Notes: generated by a model not told the origin, from the letters alone. Shown: positions 52,236 through 62,407, counted from the stretch's first letter. The stretch: DNA of 64,000 nt from Mycobacterium sp. D16R12 (GCF_002013465.1 NZ_MAFC01000005.1:248001-312000); one strand, 5' to 3'. Program-made: numbers and translations.

Positions 52236-52525
52236 TGTGGCCTCGACAACGATGCGGCGGAAAGGATGGTCTGTCGCACGTACTCTTCGGTGTCCCCGAA
52301 CCGTGCCTGCGCTTGCTCGGACAGGTCGGCCATGTTCACGCAGCGAGCCGCAAACATGCGTTGCAATTCGGGGATGACCTCGGTCACGAGCCGTCTCACT
52401 GCGGTCAGAGATGGGGCATCCCCCGCTTCGACCCTCGTCGGGTTGGCAGCCCTGCCGCACAGCTTGTGGGCTTGTTCTCGTAATTCCGGCGATAGCTTGC
52501 GCAACGCCTCTAGATCAACGTCCAA
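52232..52525 (-). CDS. EspC/WXG100-like small helical protein
   Basis: 97 residues: MDVDLEALRKLSPELREQAHKLCGR, a Gly/Pro loop, then AVRRLVTEVIPELQRMFAARCVNMADLSEQAQARFGDTEEYVRQTI. A helical hairpin of about 100 residues with a late Y-x3 position (TEEYVRQT) is the form of EspC-type ESX partners. Two Cys could pair. Coupled by ATGA to the 342-residue gene. ESX relation is tentative; I see no ESX core gene in the window. Confidence 0.6.
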   Translation of the reverse strand: MDVDLEALRKLSPELREQAHKLCGRAANPTRVEAGDAPSLTAVRRLVTEVIPELQRMFAARCVNMADLSEQAQARFGDTEEYVRQTILSAASLSRPQ

Positions 52526-52632
52526 TTGGCCTGACAGCGGCAGCCTCCCCGAACACTGTGATCTTGGTCGCCCAAGTTGCCGTAGCGTAGCACCGCTCGG
52601 GTTGTCAAAGTTCAGAAGGAAGGAATGTCACA

Positions 52633-53217
52633 TTGGCGAAATTGCAGCTAGCGCAGGACCCGGCCGCCGATGAGTTGCTGGAGGAGAATCCGTTGGCGCT
52701 TTTGATAGCGATGCTCCTTGATCAGCAGATTCCTATGGAGGTCGCTTTCGCGGGGCCTAAGAAGATTGCCGACCGGATCGGCGGTATCGACGCGCACCAG
52801 ATAGCCGACTACGACCCCGATAAGTTTGTCGCCTTGTGTTCCGAACGCCCAGCGATACATCGATTCCCCGGTTCGATGGCCAAGCGTGTCCAGGTACTCG
52901 CGCAGGAGATTGTCGACGAGTACGGCGGCCGCGCGGAGAACATCTGGACGGCGGGGGATCCGAATGGGGCCGAGTTGCTTAAGCGACTCAAGGCGCTTCC
53001 TGGATTCGGCGAGCAAAAGGCCAAGATCTTCGTGGCACTACTGGGCAAACAATACGGAGTTCAGCCCAAGGACTGGCGCAAGGCCGCCGGAAACTACGGC
53101 GAGAAGGACACGCACCTGTCGGTGGCCGACGTTGTCGACGGCGAGTCGCTCGGTCTCGTGCGCGCCCATAAGAAGGAAATGAAGGCTGCGGCCAAAGCAA
53201 AGGCGGCCAAGGCGTAA
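52633..53217 (+). CDS. HhH-GPD family base-excision repair protein
   Basis: 194 residues, orthologous by position to M. tuberculosis Rv1156. LLIAMLLDQQIPMEVAFAGPKKIADRIGG and the helix-hairpin-helix LLKRLKALPGFGEQKAKIFVALLGKQYG are the HhH-GPD core; the catalytic Lys of bifunctional glycosylases is not evident. The C-terminal tail is Lys/Ala-rich (KKEMKAAAKAKAAKA), likely DNA-binding. The TTG at 52633 is used with AAGGA about 8 bases upstream. Confidence 0.88.
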   Translation: MAKLQLAQDPAADELLEENPLALLIAMLLDQQIPMEVAFAGPKKIADRIGGIDAHQIADYDPDKFVALCSERPAIHRFPGSMAKRVQVLAQEIVDEYGGRAENIWTAGDPNGAELLKRLKALPGFGEQKAKIFVALLGKQYGVQPKDWRKAAGNYGEKDTHLSVADVVDGESLGLVRAHKKEMKAAAKAKAAKA

Positions 53218-53245
53218 CGCCCTGACCGCCTTGCTTGTGTAGGAA

Positions 53246-53935
53246 CTACGGCAGTGCTGCGAACATCGGTGCCGACGGGACCATGCCAACACCGGGTGCG
53301 GTGGCAGCGGGCAGCCCGGCAACGGGAGCTGCCGCTGCGGCGGGGATTCCATTGACCAGGGCCGGCGGAATCAGGGTCTGCTGCACGCCCGCGGGGAGCA
53401 GCTTGGGCAGGTTGGTGGCCCACAGATCAACAGTCTGCGTGACACCATCTGCGCCGGGGATCTGCCCAACGCCGGGCAGGCTGCTGGTAGCGGGAACCGA
53501 CGCCGGGGACAGCGCCTGTGCTGCTGCGGGTGTCAGTGCCTGCGCGGCCGCCGGTGTCAGTGCCGGGGCAGCGGCCGGGCTCAGTGCTTGCGCGGCGGCC
53601 GGAGGTAGTACAGCCGGAGCCGCCGGAGCGGCGGGCGCCACACCGGGAACCGGTGCGACCGCAGGAGCGGCAGGCGTGATAGCCGGTAGGGCAGGTGCCG
53701 GGGCGGCGATCGCGGCGGGTGCCACGGGAGCCACCGGGGCGGCAGCGGGAGCGTTACCGAAGCCCGCGGCGGCCTGACCCAGGAGCGCGGCCGGGTTGGT
53801 CGGGTTCGGCGGCGGCCCGGGAATAGGGTCTGCGCCAGCGGTCGACGCCATGCCCAGCGCCAGGCCGGCTGACGCGAAGGCCGCGATCGACGCGCCCACG
53901 AAGACGTTGGGGAGCCGGGACATAAACCGTGACAT
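53246..53935 (-). CDS. secreted Ala/Pro-rich repeat protein
   Basis: 229 residues. Signal peptide FMSRLPNVFVGASIAAFASAGLALGMASTAGADPIPGP, cleaved near AGA-DP. The mature protein is about 45% Ala and 20% Pro, with a degenerate 10-residue repeat (AAAQALSPAAAPALTPAAAQALTPAAAQALSP, given here in parts as AAAQALTP units) between residues 125 and 165, and a more ordered C-terminus (VDLWATNLPKLLPAGVQQTLIPPAL). It occupies the place of Rv1157c/Rv1158c beside pimE. GGAG six bases before ATG 53935. Wall-associated role unknown. Confidence 0.85.
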   Translation of the reverse strand: MSRFMSRLPNVFVGASIAAFASAGLALGMASTAGADPIPGPPPNPTNPAALLGQAAAGFGNAPAAAPVAPVAPAAIAAPAPALPAITPAAPAVAPVPGVAPAAPAAPAVLPPAAAQALSPAAAPALTPAAAQALTPAAAQALSPASVPATSSLPGVGQIPGADGVTQTVDLWATNLPKLLPAGVQQTLIPPALVNGIPAAAAAPVAGLPAATAPGVGMVPSAPMFAALP

Positions 53936-53995
53936 ATTGAACTCCAATGCTGTTTCGCTAGACCTGATTGCCGGTGTTAAAACCCAAGGTAATCC

Positions 53996-54024
53996 GTTAC
54001 GCGTGTTACTCAAGTGACGCGTGT
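53996..54024. repeat. short direct repeats upstream of pimE
   Basis: GTTAC at 53996 and 54005 and ACGCGTGT at 53999-54006 and 54017-54024 form nested direct repeats in the gap between the divergent Ala/Pro-rich gene and pimE. Possible response-regulator site; not identified. Confidence 0.35.
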
Positions 54025-54076
54025 GGCGTAGATGGAACCGTTACCAAATCGAGTGAGTGAGGTTATCGAAACCCCG

Positions 54077-55309
54077 ATGAGTACCGAGCCGACCAGGGCG
54101 GATGCAAAGCCGCTGGTGCCGACACGCGGCGCGGCGGCGTGGCGGCGTGTCCGGGAATGGGGTCCGTGGCTGCTCGTGCTGAGCGTCGCGGTGCGAATCG
54201 CCTGGGCATACCTGACTCCGCATGGCGCCGACCTTGTGGATCTGCATGTATACGCCAGCGGGCCAGCCACGCTGGGGCACGGCAATCTCTACGAGTTCAC
54301 GTATGCGGACAAGACCCCCGACTTCCCGCTGCCCTTCACCTACCCACCGTTCGCGGCCGTGGTGTTCTGGCCGCTGCACTTGCTGCCGTTCACCCTGCTC
54401 GGACTGTGTTGGATTCTGGGCACCATCGCCGCGCTGTACGCAGTCGTTCGGCTGAGTCAGCGGTTGCTCGGGTTCGACGACGCCCGCGGGGCCGCCGTGT
54501 GGACCGCCGTCACGATGTGGACCGAACCCGTGCGCTCGACGCTGGACTACGGGCAGATCAACGTGCTGCTGATGCTGCTGATCCTGCTGGCGGTGACCTC
54601 CTCACGCTGGTGGATCTCCGGAACGCTGGTGGGGCTCGCGGGCGGGGTGAAGCTGACCCCGTTGGTCTCCGGGCTTTACTTCCTGGGCGCGCGTCGCTGG
54701 GTGACCGCTCTGTGGGCAGGGGTGGTCTTTGTCTTGACCGTGGTCGTCGGCATCGCCGTCGTCGGGGCGCAGGGGCGGTACTACTTCACCGACCTATTGG
54801 GTAAGCCGGACCGGATCGGGCCGATCGCCACGGTGTTCAACCAGTCCTGGCGGGGCGGGATCTCCAGGATCCTCGGACACGATGCCGGGTCTGGAGCGCT
54901 GGTGTTGGCGGCCTACCTAGTCACTGCGGTGCTGGCCTTCTTCGCCTGGCGGGCCGTGGACGACAGGTTGGGCCAGATCTGTGTGGTGCAGATGTTCGGT
55001 CTGCTCATCTCACCCATCTCGTGGACACACCATTGGGTGTGGATGGTTCCGTTCATGGTGTGGCTGCTACACGGACCGTGGCGAGAAAAATTGGGCGCCA
55101 AAGTCTTTGGGTACGGGTGGCTGGTGCTGTTGTTGGTCGGTGTGCCCTGGCTACTCAGCTTCGCCCAACCCGACATCTGGCGTATCGACCGGCCGTGGCC
55201 GCTGGCCTGGGCCGGGCTGGTCGACATTGTGGCGGCCATGGCGACGCTGACATGGATGGCGATCACGGGAACCAGGTCACGTCGCAAGGCAGTACCGATC
55301 ACCGGCTAG
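54077..55309 (+). CDS. pimE: GT87 mannosyltransferase PimE
   Basis: 410 residues, about 11 membrane helices. GT-C fold with the catalytic Asp in the first outer loop ([17 protein letters not shown]); [21 protein letters not shown] and [19 protein letters not shown] (Y-GQ-N) are GT87 hallmarks, and [15 protein letters not shown] follows near the end. PimE adds an alpha-1,2-mannose from polyprenyl-phosphomannose to Ac1PIM4, committing it to polar PIMs. ATG 54077 used; an in-frame ATG at 54032 adds 15 residues and might be a leaderless start. Gene order matches Rv1159. Confidence 0.88.
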   Translation: MSTEPTRADAKPLVPTRGAAAWRRVREWGPWLLVLSVAVRIAWAYLTPHGADLVDLHVYASGPATLGHGNLYEFTYADKTPDFPLPFTYPPFAAVVFWPLHLLPFTLLGLCWILGTIAALYAVVRLSQRLLGFDDARGAAVWTAVTMWTEPVRSTLDYGQINVLLMLLILLAVTSSRWWISGTLVGLAGGVKLTPLVSGLYFLGARRWVTALWAGVVFVLTVVVGIAVVGAQGRYYFTDLLGKPDRIGPIATVFNQSWRGGISRILGHDAGSGALVLAAYLVTAVLAFFAWRAVDDRLGQICVVQMFGLLISPISWTHHWVWMVPFMVWLLHGPWREKLGAKVFGYGWLVLLLVGVPWLLSFAQPDIWRIDRPWPLAWAGLVDIVAAMATLTWMAITGTRSRRKAVPITG

Positions 55310-55319
55310 CGTTGCCGTC

Positions 55320-56126
55320 ATGTCTGAACATTGGACCGTCCTGGTCACCGGTGCGTCCAGCGGGATCGGCGCGAGCGCGGCCCGGATCTTCGCCGAGCGC
55401 GGGCATCGCGTATTCGGCACCAGTCGCAACCCTGATGCCATCACCGAGCGCATCGCCGGGGTGCAGTATCTGCGGCTCGACCAGACCGACAAGGCGAGTA
55501 TCGCCGAATGCGTCGCGCAGGCGGGCGAGGTGGACATCCTGGTCAACAACGCCGGAGAGAGTCAGATCGGCGCGCTGGAAGATATCGCCATCGATGATTT
55601 CGAGAAGCTGTACAACACGAATGTTTTTGGACCCGTTGCGCTTACCAAGGCAGTGCTGCCCGGGATGAGGGAACGGCGTCGCGGCGCCATCGTGATGGTG
55701 GGATCGATGGCGGGCACTCTGCACGTGCCGTTCCGATCGACCTACAGTTCGGCGAAGTCGGCGCTGCACACCGTTGCCGACTGCCTGCGTTACGAGGTGG
55801 CACCGTTCGGGATCACCGTGAGTACCGTGGAACCCGGTGTCATCGCGACCGGGATCGAAACGCGGCGCAACCGCGTCGTGGCCGAGGGATCTGCCTACCG
55901 CGACGCGTTCCAGACTGTGGATGCGGCCATGGCCGCGCGGGAACAGCACGGTATGGCCTCCGACGAGCTGGCACGCCTGGTTGTCGACGTGGCACTGAAC
56001 CCAAACCCGAAGCCCTTGTATGCCAAGGGCAGTAACGCTCCGCTCATCATGGCCGCACAGCGGCTACTGCCCGCCGGACTGTTTCTGAAGTTCCTGGCGC
56101 GCATGCACGGGCTGAAGTCGAGGTAG
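55320..56126 (+). CDS. short-chain dehydrogenase/reductase
   Basis: 268 residues, classical SDR. NAD(P)-binding TGASSGIGASAARIF, structural NNAG, catalytic Ser in VGSMAGTLHVPFRSTYSSAKSAL with Y-x3-K (YSSAK), and PGVIATGI. An Arg in TSRNPD after strand 2 suggests NADP preference. Ends with a long C-terminal part (LIMAAQRLLPAGLFLKFLARMHGL) that may touch membranes. Starts 10 bases after pimE. Substrate unknown. Confidence 0.92.
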   Translation: MSEHWTVLVTGASSGIGASAARIFAERGHRVFGTSRNPDAITERIAGVQYLRLDQTDKASIAECVAQAGEVDILVNNAGESQIGALEDIAIDDFEKLYNTNVFGPVALTKAVLPGMRERRRGAIVMVGSMAGTLHVPFRSTYSSAKSALHTVADCLRYEVAPFGITVSTVEPGVIATGIETRRNRVVAEGSAYRDAFQTVDAAMAAREQHGMASDELARLVVDVALNPNPKPLYAKGSNAPLIMAAQRLLPAGLFLKFLARMHGLKSR

Positions 56127-56129
56127 GGC

Positions 56130-57038
56130 ATGTTTCCCATCTCTCCCCAAGGGGCTCACCCCACCGGGTCTTCAGATGCCTTCCACTCCAAGGACATCGG
56201 CAGATTGCTGCTGCAATGCCCCGACCGGATCGGCGTGGTCGCGGCCGTCAGTGCCTTCCTGGCAGACGCCGGTGCGAGCATCATTTCGCTGGCGCAGTAC
56301 TCGACGGAACCGCAGGGCGGCTGGTTCATGCAGCGCACCGTGTTCCACCGGTCCGGACTCGCCGCGGCGCGCGAGGGCATGGAGAAGGAGTTCGCCTCTA
56401 TCGCTGAAAAATTCGATATCCAGTACCGATTCAGCGAGGCGGCCAAGCCCAAACGAGTCGCGATCATGGTGTCACGCACCGATCACTGTCTGCTGGATCT
56501 GCTGTGGCGCAACCGCCGCGGCGAGCTCGACATGTCGATCGCGATGGTGATCTCGAACCATCCCGACCTTGCCGAGCAGGTGCGTTCGTTCGGCTTGCCC
56601 TTCGTGCACATCCCCGCCACCCGGGAGAATCGCGCGGAGGCCGAACGTAAGCAGCTGGACCTGCTGCAGGGAAACGTCGACCTGGTGGTCCTGGCCCGGT
56701 ACATGCAGATCCTGTCGCCGGAGTTTCTCGACGAGATCGACTGCCCGCTGATCAACATCCACCATTCGTTCCTTCCCGCGTTCACCGGAGCGATGCCGTA
56801 TCGCCGTGCGCGGGAACGTGGCGTCAAAATGATCGGTGCCACAGCGCATTACGTGACGCGGGAGCTCGACGAGGGGCCGATCATCGAGCAGGACGTGATT
56901 CGGGTCGATCACACCCACACCGTCGAGGACTTGGTGCGGCTGGGATCGGATGTGGAACGACTGGTGCTATCGCGCGCGGTTGCCTGGCACTGTGAGGACA
57001 GGGTCATGCGGCACGGCAATGTCACCGCGATTTTGTGA
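56130..57038 (+). CDS. purU: formyltetrahydrofolate deformylase
   Basis: 302 residues. N-terminal ACT domain ([35 protein letters not shown]), then a formyltransferase-fold domain with [16 protein letters not shown] (catalytic Asn and His) and [21 protein letters not shown] (catalytic Asp). Splits 10-formyl-THF to formate and THF, balancing one-carbon pools and purine synthesis. Three bases after the SDR stop. Confidence 0.96.
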   Translation: MFPISPQGAHPTGSSDAFHSKDIGRLLLQCPDRIGVVAAVSAFLADAGASIISLAQYSTEPQGGWFMQRTVFHRSGLAAAREGMEKEFASIAEKFDIQYRFSEAAKPKRVAIMVSRTDHCLLDLLWRNRRGELDMSIAMVISNHPDLAEQVRSFGLPFVHIPATRENRAEAERKQLDLLQGNVDLVVLARYMQILSPEFLDEIDCPLINIHHSFLPAFTGAMPYRRARERGVKMIGATAHYVTRELDEGPIIEQDVIRVDHTHTVEDLVRLGSDVERLVLSRAVAWHCEDRVMRHGNVTAIL

Positions 57039-57048
57039 CGCCCCGGCG

Positions 57049-57333
57049 CTAGCTTCCGACCTGTGAATCGATCGCCTGAGCCAGTGCCACATCCTTGTCG
57101 GTGATGCCGCCCTCGGAGTGGGTGGAAAGCACGAACGTCACTGTCCGCCATCGGATATCGATATCGGGATGATGGTCGACGGATTCCGCGTGCTCGGCGA
57201 TGCGGCGCACTGCGTCGATTCCGTCCAGGAAGGCGTCGAATTTGACGGCGCGGCGCAGGGAATCACCCTCGCGTGTCCACCCGGGAAGCCCGGAGAGCGC
57301 CGCGTTGATCTGATCGTCGGTGAGCAGGGCCAT
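57049..57333 (-). CDS. 4a-hydroxytetrahydrobiopterin dehydratase
   Basis: 94 residues, PCD/DCoH fold. [47 protein letters not shown] carries the HHPD active-site motif; [22 protein letters not shown] is the conserved end. In mycobacteria without aromatic hydroxylases it probably has a pterin-recycling or unknown role. Position matches Rv1159A between pimE and mutT2. Confidence 0.94.
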   Translation of the reverse strand: MALLTDDQINAALSGLPGWTREGDSLRRAVKFDAFLDGIDAVRRIAEHAESVDHHPDIDIRWRTVTFVLSTHSEGGITDKDVALAQAIDSQVGS

Positions 57334-57359
57334 GGGCTCAACGTATAGCGTCGAGAACC

Positions 57360-57752
57360 ATGGCGATAGTGGTCGCGGGCGCGGTGATCGACGGGGACAA
57401 GCTGCTCATTGCGCAGCGGTCCAAACCCGTCGAACTCGCCGGACAGTGGGAGCTCCCGGGAGGCAAGGTCGTCGAGGGCGAATCGGAGCCGCAGGCGCTC
57501 GCACGGGAGCTGCGCGAGGAACTCGGGATCGAGGTCGCCGTCGATTCCCGCCTCGGTGCCGATGTTGTCGTCGGGAACCTGGTGCTGCGTGCCTACCGCG
57601 CACGGCTGGACGGGGGCGTCCCCCACCCGCATGAGCATCTGGCGCTGCGCTGGGTCACCGCCGACGAACTCGACACGGTGGAATGGGTCCCCGCGGACGG
57701 GGGATGGATCCCCGCCTTGCGGGCGGCGCTAGTGGGCGCGCGCCCGGTGTAG
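57360..57752 (+). CDS. mutT2: Nudix (d)NTP pyrophosphatase MutT2
   Basis: 130 residues. The Nudix box is [23 protein letters not shown] (G-x5-E-x7-REx2EExG, complete). [30 protein letters not shown] precedes it. M. tuberculosis MutT2 hydrolyses oxidised and methylated nucleotides such as dCTP and 5-methyl-dCTP. Its last 24 bases overlap a convergent small gene. Confidence 0.93.
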   Translation: MAIVVAGAVIDGDKLLIAQRSKPVELAGQWELPGGKVVEGESEPQALARELREELGIEVAVDSRLGADVVVGNLVLRAYRARLDGGVPHPHEHLALRWVTADELDTVEWVPADGGWIPALRAALVGARPV

Positions 57753-57896
57753 CAGCTTTTTCAGCTCCTTCTCGGAGAGTCCGTGCTGCTCGGCCTTCTG
57801 CATTTTGTGCACGACAAGAGGGCACTTCATGCAGCGTGGTTTGCTTTTGCAGCACTTCTTCTTGGGCTTGAGCCGTGCGACCTTGCTGGCCTTCAC
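57729..57896 (-). CDS. 55-residue Lys/Cys-rich protein
   Basis: MKASKVARLKPKKKCCKSKP, then [35 protein letters not shown]. Five Cys... of which CC-x5-C-x2-C could bind a metal; the rest is basic and helical. GTG 57896 has AGTAGGA about 5-7 bases upstream. It overlaps the end of mutT2 by 24 bases on the other strand and lies 108 bases from divergent typA. Resembles short conserved mycobacterial proteins I cannot name; possibly a nucleic-acid-binding zinc protein. Confidence 0.65.
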   Translation of the reverse strand: MKASKVARLKPKKKCCKSKPRCMKCPLVVHKMQKAEQHGLSEKELKKLLHRARAH

Positions 57897-58004
57897 TGGG
57901 GTCCTACTTCTGGGTCGTAAATGTGTCTGGGGCTGTGTTTGGGCTATGTCGGGCGTCACACGTGATAACGCCAGTTTCGTGAACAGGGACCTTAACTGCC
58001 AGAA

Positions 58005-59918
58005 TTGGCAGACGTGACCCACAGTTTCCGGAACGTAGCCATTGTTGCGCACGTCGACCACGGCAAGACCACCCTGGTCGACGCGATGCTCAAGCAATCG
58101 GGTGCGCTCACGCACCGAGGTGATGACGCCGTTGAGCGCCTGATGGACTCCGGTGATCTGGAGAAGGAAAAGGGCATCACCATCCTGGCCAAGAACACTG
58201 CGGTGCACCGCCAGCACGCGGATGGCTCCATGACGGTCATCAACGTCATCGACACCCCCGGCCACGCCGACTTCGGCGGTGAGGTGGAGCGCGGACTGTC
58301 CATGGTCGACGGGGTGCTGCTGCTGGTCGACGCCTCCGAGGGCCCGCTTCCGCAGACCCGGTTCGTGCTGCGCAAGGCCCTGAGCGCTCACCTGCCGGTG
58401 ATCCTGGTCGTCAACAAGACCGACCGGCCCGACGCCCGCATCGCCGAGGTCGTGTCCGAGAGCCACGATCTGCTGCTCGACGTCGCTTCCGACCTCGATG
58501 AAGAAGCGCAGAAGGCAGCCGAGGACGCGCTCGGACTCCCGACCCTGTACGCCTCGGGCCGCGCCGGCATCGCCAGCACGGTCGAACCCGCCAATGGTGA
58601 GAATCCCGAGGGCGCGAACCTGGACCCGCTGTTCGACGTGCTGCTCGAGCACATCCCGCCGCCCGCGGGAGACCCTGAGGCCCCGCTGCAGGCGCTGGTG
58701 ACCAACCTCGACGCCTCCGCCTTCCTCGGCCGGCTCGCGCTGATCCGCATCTACAACGGGCGGCTGCGCAAGGGCCAGCAGGTGGCATGGATGCGCGAAG
58801 TCGACGGACACCCCGTCATCACCAACGCGAAGATCACCGAGCTGCTCGCCACCGAGGGCGTTGACCGCAGCCCCACCGACGAGGCAGTCGCCGGCGACAT
58901 CGTCGCCGTCGCCGGGATGCCCGAGATCATGATCGGTGACACGCTGGCCGACCCTGATCACGCCCACGCGCTGCCACGGATCACCGTCGATGAGCCGGCG
59001 ATCTCGGTGACCATCGGCACCAACACCTCTCCGCTGGCGGGCAAGGTGTCCGGGCACAAGCTGACCGCACGGATGGTCAAGTCGCGGCTGGACTCGGAAC
59101 TCATCGGCAACGTGTCCATCAAGGTCGTCGATATCGACCGTCCGGACGCCTGGGAGGTGCAGGGCCGTGGTGAGCTGGCGCTGGCCATCCTCGTCGAGCA
59201 GATGCGCCGTGAGGGCTTCGAACTGACCGTTGGCAAGCCCCAGGTGGTCACGCGCCAGGTCGACGGCAAGCTGCATGAGCCGTTCGAAGCCATGACCATC
59301 GACTGTCCCGAGGAGTTCGTCGGGGCGGTCACCCAGCTGATGGCCGCCCGCAAGGGCCGCATGGAGGAGATGGCCAACCACGCTGCGGGATGGGTCCGCA
59401 TGGACTTCATCGTGCCGTCGCGCGGCCTCATCGGATTCCGCACCGACTTCCTGACACTGACCCGAGGCACCGGCATCGCGAACGCCGTCTTCGAGGGTTA
59501 CCGCCCCTGGGCGGGCGAGATCCGCGCACGGCACACCGGATCACTCGTGTCCGACCGCACCGGCTCGGTGACTCCGTTCGCGATGACCCAGCTGTCCGAT
59601 CGCGGCCAGTTCTTCGTGGAGCCGGGTGACGCAACCTATGAGGGCCAGGTTGTCGGGATCAACCCGCGTGCCGAGGACCTCGATGTCAACGTCACCCGTG
59701 AGAAGAAGCTGACCAATATGCGGTCCGCGACGGCCGATGTCTTCGAGACTCTCGCCAGGCCGATGGAACTCGACCTCGAGAAGGCTATGGAGTTCTGCGC
59801 GGGCGACGAATGTGTCGAGGTGACACCGGAGATCGTGCGCGTGCGCAAGGTCGACCTGGATGCCAACACCCGTGCACGTAACCGCTCACGCGCGAAGGCA
59901 GCTGCCAACAACAGCTAG
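58005..59918 (+). CDS. typA: translational GTPase TypA/BipA
   Basis: 637 residues. G1 VAHVDHGKTTLVD, switch LEKEKGITILAKN, G3 DTPGHADFGGEVE, G4 NKTDRP, then beta-barrel, two alpha-beta domains and the BipA-specific C-terminus (RGLIGFRTDFLTLTRGTGI, and LEFC-like MEFCAGDECVEVTPE). Acts on 50S assembly and stress or cold adaptation. TTG 58005 taken as start, with GTG 58014 as an alternative. Matches Rv1165 in order; the nar genes between mutT2 and typA in M. tuberculosis are absent. Confidence 0.95.
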   Translation: MADVTHSFRNVAIVAHVDHGKTTLVDAMLKQSGALTHRGDDAVERLMDSGDLEKEKGITILAKNTAVHRQHADGSMTVINVIDTPGHADFGGEVERGLSMVDGVLLLVDASEGPLPQTRFVLRKALSAHLPVILVVNKTDRPDARIAEVVSESHDLLLDVASDLDEEAQKAAEDALGLPTLYASGRAGIASTVEPANGENPEGANLDPLFDVLLEHIPPPAGDPEAPLQALVTNLDASAFLGRLALIRIYNGRLRKGQQVAWMREVDGHPVITNAKITELLATEGVDRSPTDEAVAGDIVAVAGMPEIMIGDTLADPDHAHALPRITVDEPAISVTIGTNTSPLAGKVSGHKLTARMVKSRLDSELIGNVSIKVVDIDRPDAWEVQGRGELALAILVEQMRREGFELTVGKPQVVTRQVDGKLHEPFEAMTIDCPEEFVGAVTQLMAARKGRMEEMANHAAGWVRMDFIVPSRGLIGFRTDFLTLTRGTGIANAVFEGYRPWAGEIRARHTGSLVSDRTGSVTPFAMTQLSDRGQFFVEPGDATYEGQVVGINPRAEDLDVNVTREKKLTNMRSATADVFETLARPMELDLEKAMEFCAGDECVEVTPEIVRVRKVDLDANTRARNRSRAKAAANNS

Positions 59919-59977
59919 ATGGCGGATTGCGCCGGCCGGCCTCGCACGGTCGGCGGAATCGGGGCAGACTGCAGGGC

Positions 59978-60367
59978 GTGGCCGATTTCAACTCCATCAA
60001 GCGCCTGGTGGTACACAATGCGCAGCGGTACCTCGTCAATCCGGTAGGGCGACGGCTGCCGGTGGTGCAGCTGGAGACCACGGGGCGCACATCGGGACTA
60101 CCGCGCCGCACCGCGATAGGCGGACGTCTGGTCGGCAACCAGTTCTGGCTGGTCTCCGAGCACGGCGAACACTCCGACTACGTGCGCAATATCAAGGCAA
60201 ACCCCGCGGTGCGGCTGCGCATCCGCGACCAGTGGCGCACCGGCACCGCACACCTGCTGCCCGAGGATGATGCGCGCGCACGGCTGCAGCAGCTGCCGAC
60301 GGCCAACAGTGCGGTGGTCCGAGCGGTGGGCACCGAGCTGTTGACCGTCCGGGTGGACCTGGACTGA
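59978..60367 (+). CDS. F420-dependent Ddn-family nitroreductase/quinone reductase
   Basis: 129 residues. VVQLETTGRTSGLPRRTAIGGRLVGNQFWLVSEHGEHSDYVRNIKANPAVRLRIRDQWRTGTAHLL, seen in fragments such as LETTGRTSG and YVRNIKANPAVRLR, is the deazaflavin-dependent nitroreductase signature (RTSG..R; W..N..AnP.v.v). These enzymes reduce quinones with F420H2 and, for Ddn, activate pretomanid. GTG 59978 with GCAGGGC upstream. Confidence 0.9.
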   Translation: MADFNSIKRLVVHNAQRYLVNPVGRRLPVVQLETTGRTSGLPRRTAIGGRLVGNQFWLVSEHGEHSDYVRNIKANPAVRLRIRDQWRTGTAHLLPEDDARARLQQLPTANSAVVRAVGTELLTVRVDLD

Positions 60368-60462
60368 CTCTGGTAACGGCGGTTGTCTCGGACAAATGAA
60401 CTCTTCTGAGAGATAACAGCTTTCACGGTCGCTGATCCCGCGCTGATCGGTACCATCGCGGT

Positions 60463-62358
60463 ATGCCGGAGCAAACCCAGCCCACGTCCCGCATCATCGA
60501 ACAGAACGCGGCGGCCGTGCCGGAACTCCCGTTCGCCAACACCGCGGATCAGGACGACGCCGACCGGGGGTTTATCGCCGCGCTAGAGCCTGGTGTGGTG
60601 ACAGACGCATCAGGGAAAGTTGTGTGGGACAACGACTCCTATGCGTTCCTGCGGGGGTCCTGCCCGGCCTCGGTGCATCCGAGTCTGTGGCGGCAGTGCG
60701 GGCTGAACATCAGACAGGGGCTGTACCACGTCACCGAGGGCATCTACCAAGTTCGGGGCCTCGACATCTCCAATATGACGCTCGTCGAGGGTGAACGCGG
60801 AGTCATCGTGATCGACCCGCTGGTATCCGCCGAGACCGCCGCGGCCGCGTTGGCGCTGTACCGGAGTCATCGGGGCGACCGCCCGGTGACCGGGCTGATC
60901 TACACCCATTCCCACGCCGACCATTTCGGGGGCGCGCTGGGAGTGGTGAGCCAGGAGGACGTCACTGCGGGTCACTGTCCAGTTCTTGCGCCGGCGGGAT
61001 TTCTGGAACACGCGGTGGCGGAGAACGTCTACGCGGGGACGGCGATGACGCGCCGCGCCGTCTACATGTATGGCGCCGTGCTGCCGAGGGGACCGCTGGG
61101 GCAGGTGGGATCTGGTCTTGGTCAAACCAATTCCATCGGCACCGTCACGCTGATCCCGCCGACTCTGGACATCACCCACACCGGGCAGGAGGAGACGGTC
61201 GACGGGGTGCACATGGTCTTCCAACTGACTCCGGGGACCGAAGCGCCCGCCGAGATGAACTTTCACTTCCCCGAGCGCCGGGCGCTCTGCATGGCCGAGA
61301 ACGCCACCCACACCCTGCACAATCTGCTGACATTGCGCGGCGCGCTGGTACGCGACCCGCACGTCTGGTCGCGGTACATCACCGAGGCCATCAACCTGTA
61401 CGCCCGCGATTCGGATGTGGTGTTCGCCTCGCACCACTGGCCCACCTGGGGCACCGAGCGTCTGGTGGAATACCTTGCCCTACAGCGTGATTTGTATGCC
61501 TATCTGCATGATCAGACGCTGCGCCAGCTCAACCAGGGCCTGGTGGGCTCCGAGATCGCCGAAACGCTGCAGCTGCCCCCGGCGATCGCCGGGGCCTGGC
61601 ACGCGCGCGGTTACTACGGTTCGGTCAGCCACAACGTCAAGGCGATCTATCAGCGCTACATGGGCTGGTTTGACGGCAATCCGGCACACCTCTGGGAGCA
61701 TCCACCCGTCGCGAACGCGGAGCGGCACGTGGAGTTCATGGGTGGCGCCGAGGAGGTATTACGCAAGGCGCGCATCGCCTTTGAGCAAGGGGACTATCGG
61801 TGGGTGGCCCAAGTGGTCAACTACGTGATCTTCGCCGATCCGGCCAACGAGACCGCGAAGACGTTGCAGGCCAGCTGTTTCGAACAACTTGGGTATGGCG
61901 CGGAGAACGCCACCTGGCGCAATTTCTATTTGATGGGTGCCTACGAACTGACTCACGGCAACGTCGGGACCCCGATGGCGGTCGGCTCGCCCACGATGAT
62001 GGCGGCGCTGACGGTGGATCAGGTGTTCGATGCGCTCTCGCTGCGGATCAACGGACCCAAGGCGTGGAGTGAGCATTTCGTGAGCGATTGGGCCTTCACG
62101 GACGAGGATCGCGTGCACCGCGTGGAGCTGCGCAACGGTGTGCTGGTGCACTACGACCGGCCCGCAGAGATCAGTCGGCCCGATGTGACCTTCACTCTCA
62201 CTCGGCCAACCCTGATCAAGGTCCTGCTGGACGGCACGGACCCGGCACAGCTCGTCGCCTCGGGCGAGATCACCGTGGAGGGCGACCTGACCGGATTCGC
62301 GCGATTGGTCGCAGTCCTCGATCAGCCCGATCCGAACTTCGCGATCGTGACGCCCTGA
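60463..62358 (+). CDS. MBL-fold alkylsulfatase (SdsA/BDS1 type)
   Basis: 631 residues. N-terminal metallo-beta-lactamase domain with [10 protein letters not shown] (HxHxDH zinc site), further His in [10 protein letters not shown] and Glu in MAENATHT, typical of SdsA1. A dimerisation helix domain ([20 protein letters not shown] onward) and a C-terminal SCP2-like domain ([16 protein letters not shown] region) follow. Hydrolyses alkyl sulfate esters such as SDS by inversion. Unlike SdsA1 there is no signal peptide, so it is probably cytoplasmic. Confidence 0.93.
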   Translation: MPEQTQPTSRIIEQNAAAVPELPFANTADQDDADRGFIAALEPGVVTDASGKVVWDNDSYAFLRGSCPASVHPSLWRQCGLNIRQGLYHVTEGIYQVRGLDISNMTLVEGERGVIVIDPLVSAETAAAALALYRSHRGDRPVTGLIYTHSHADHFGGALGVVSQEDVTAGHCPVLAPAGFLEHAVAENVYAGTAMTRRAVYMYGAVLPRGPLGQVGSGLGQTNSIGTVTLIPPTLDITHTGQEETVDGVHMVFQLTPGTEAPAEMNFHFPERRALCMAENATHTLHNLLTLRGALVRDPHVWSRYITEAINLYARDSDVVFASHHWPTWGTERLVEYLALQRDLYAYLHDQTLRQLNQGLVGSEIAETLQLPPAIAGAWHARGYYGSVSHNVKAIYQRYMGWFDGNPAHLWEHPPVANAERHVEFMGGAEEVLRKARIAFEQGDYRWVAQVVNYVIFADPANETAKTLQASCFEQLGYGAENATWRNFYLMGAYELTHGNVGTPMAVGSPTMMAALTVDQVFDALSLRINGPKAWSEHFVSDWAFTDEDRVHRVELRNGVLVHYDRPAEISRPDVTFTLTRPTLIKVLLDGTDPAQLVASGEITVEGDLTGFARLVAVLDQPDPNFAIVTP

Positions 62359-62407
62359 TCGGTTGCCCCGGGCGACCCGCAGCACCCCACCGATAAGGTT
62401 GGTCCCC

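Noticed and set aside
57899..59534. long minus-strand ORF antisense to typA
   Set aside because: Only its final 55 codons (57729-57896) look like a protein; the rest is the shadow of typA.
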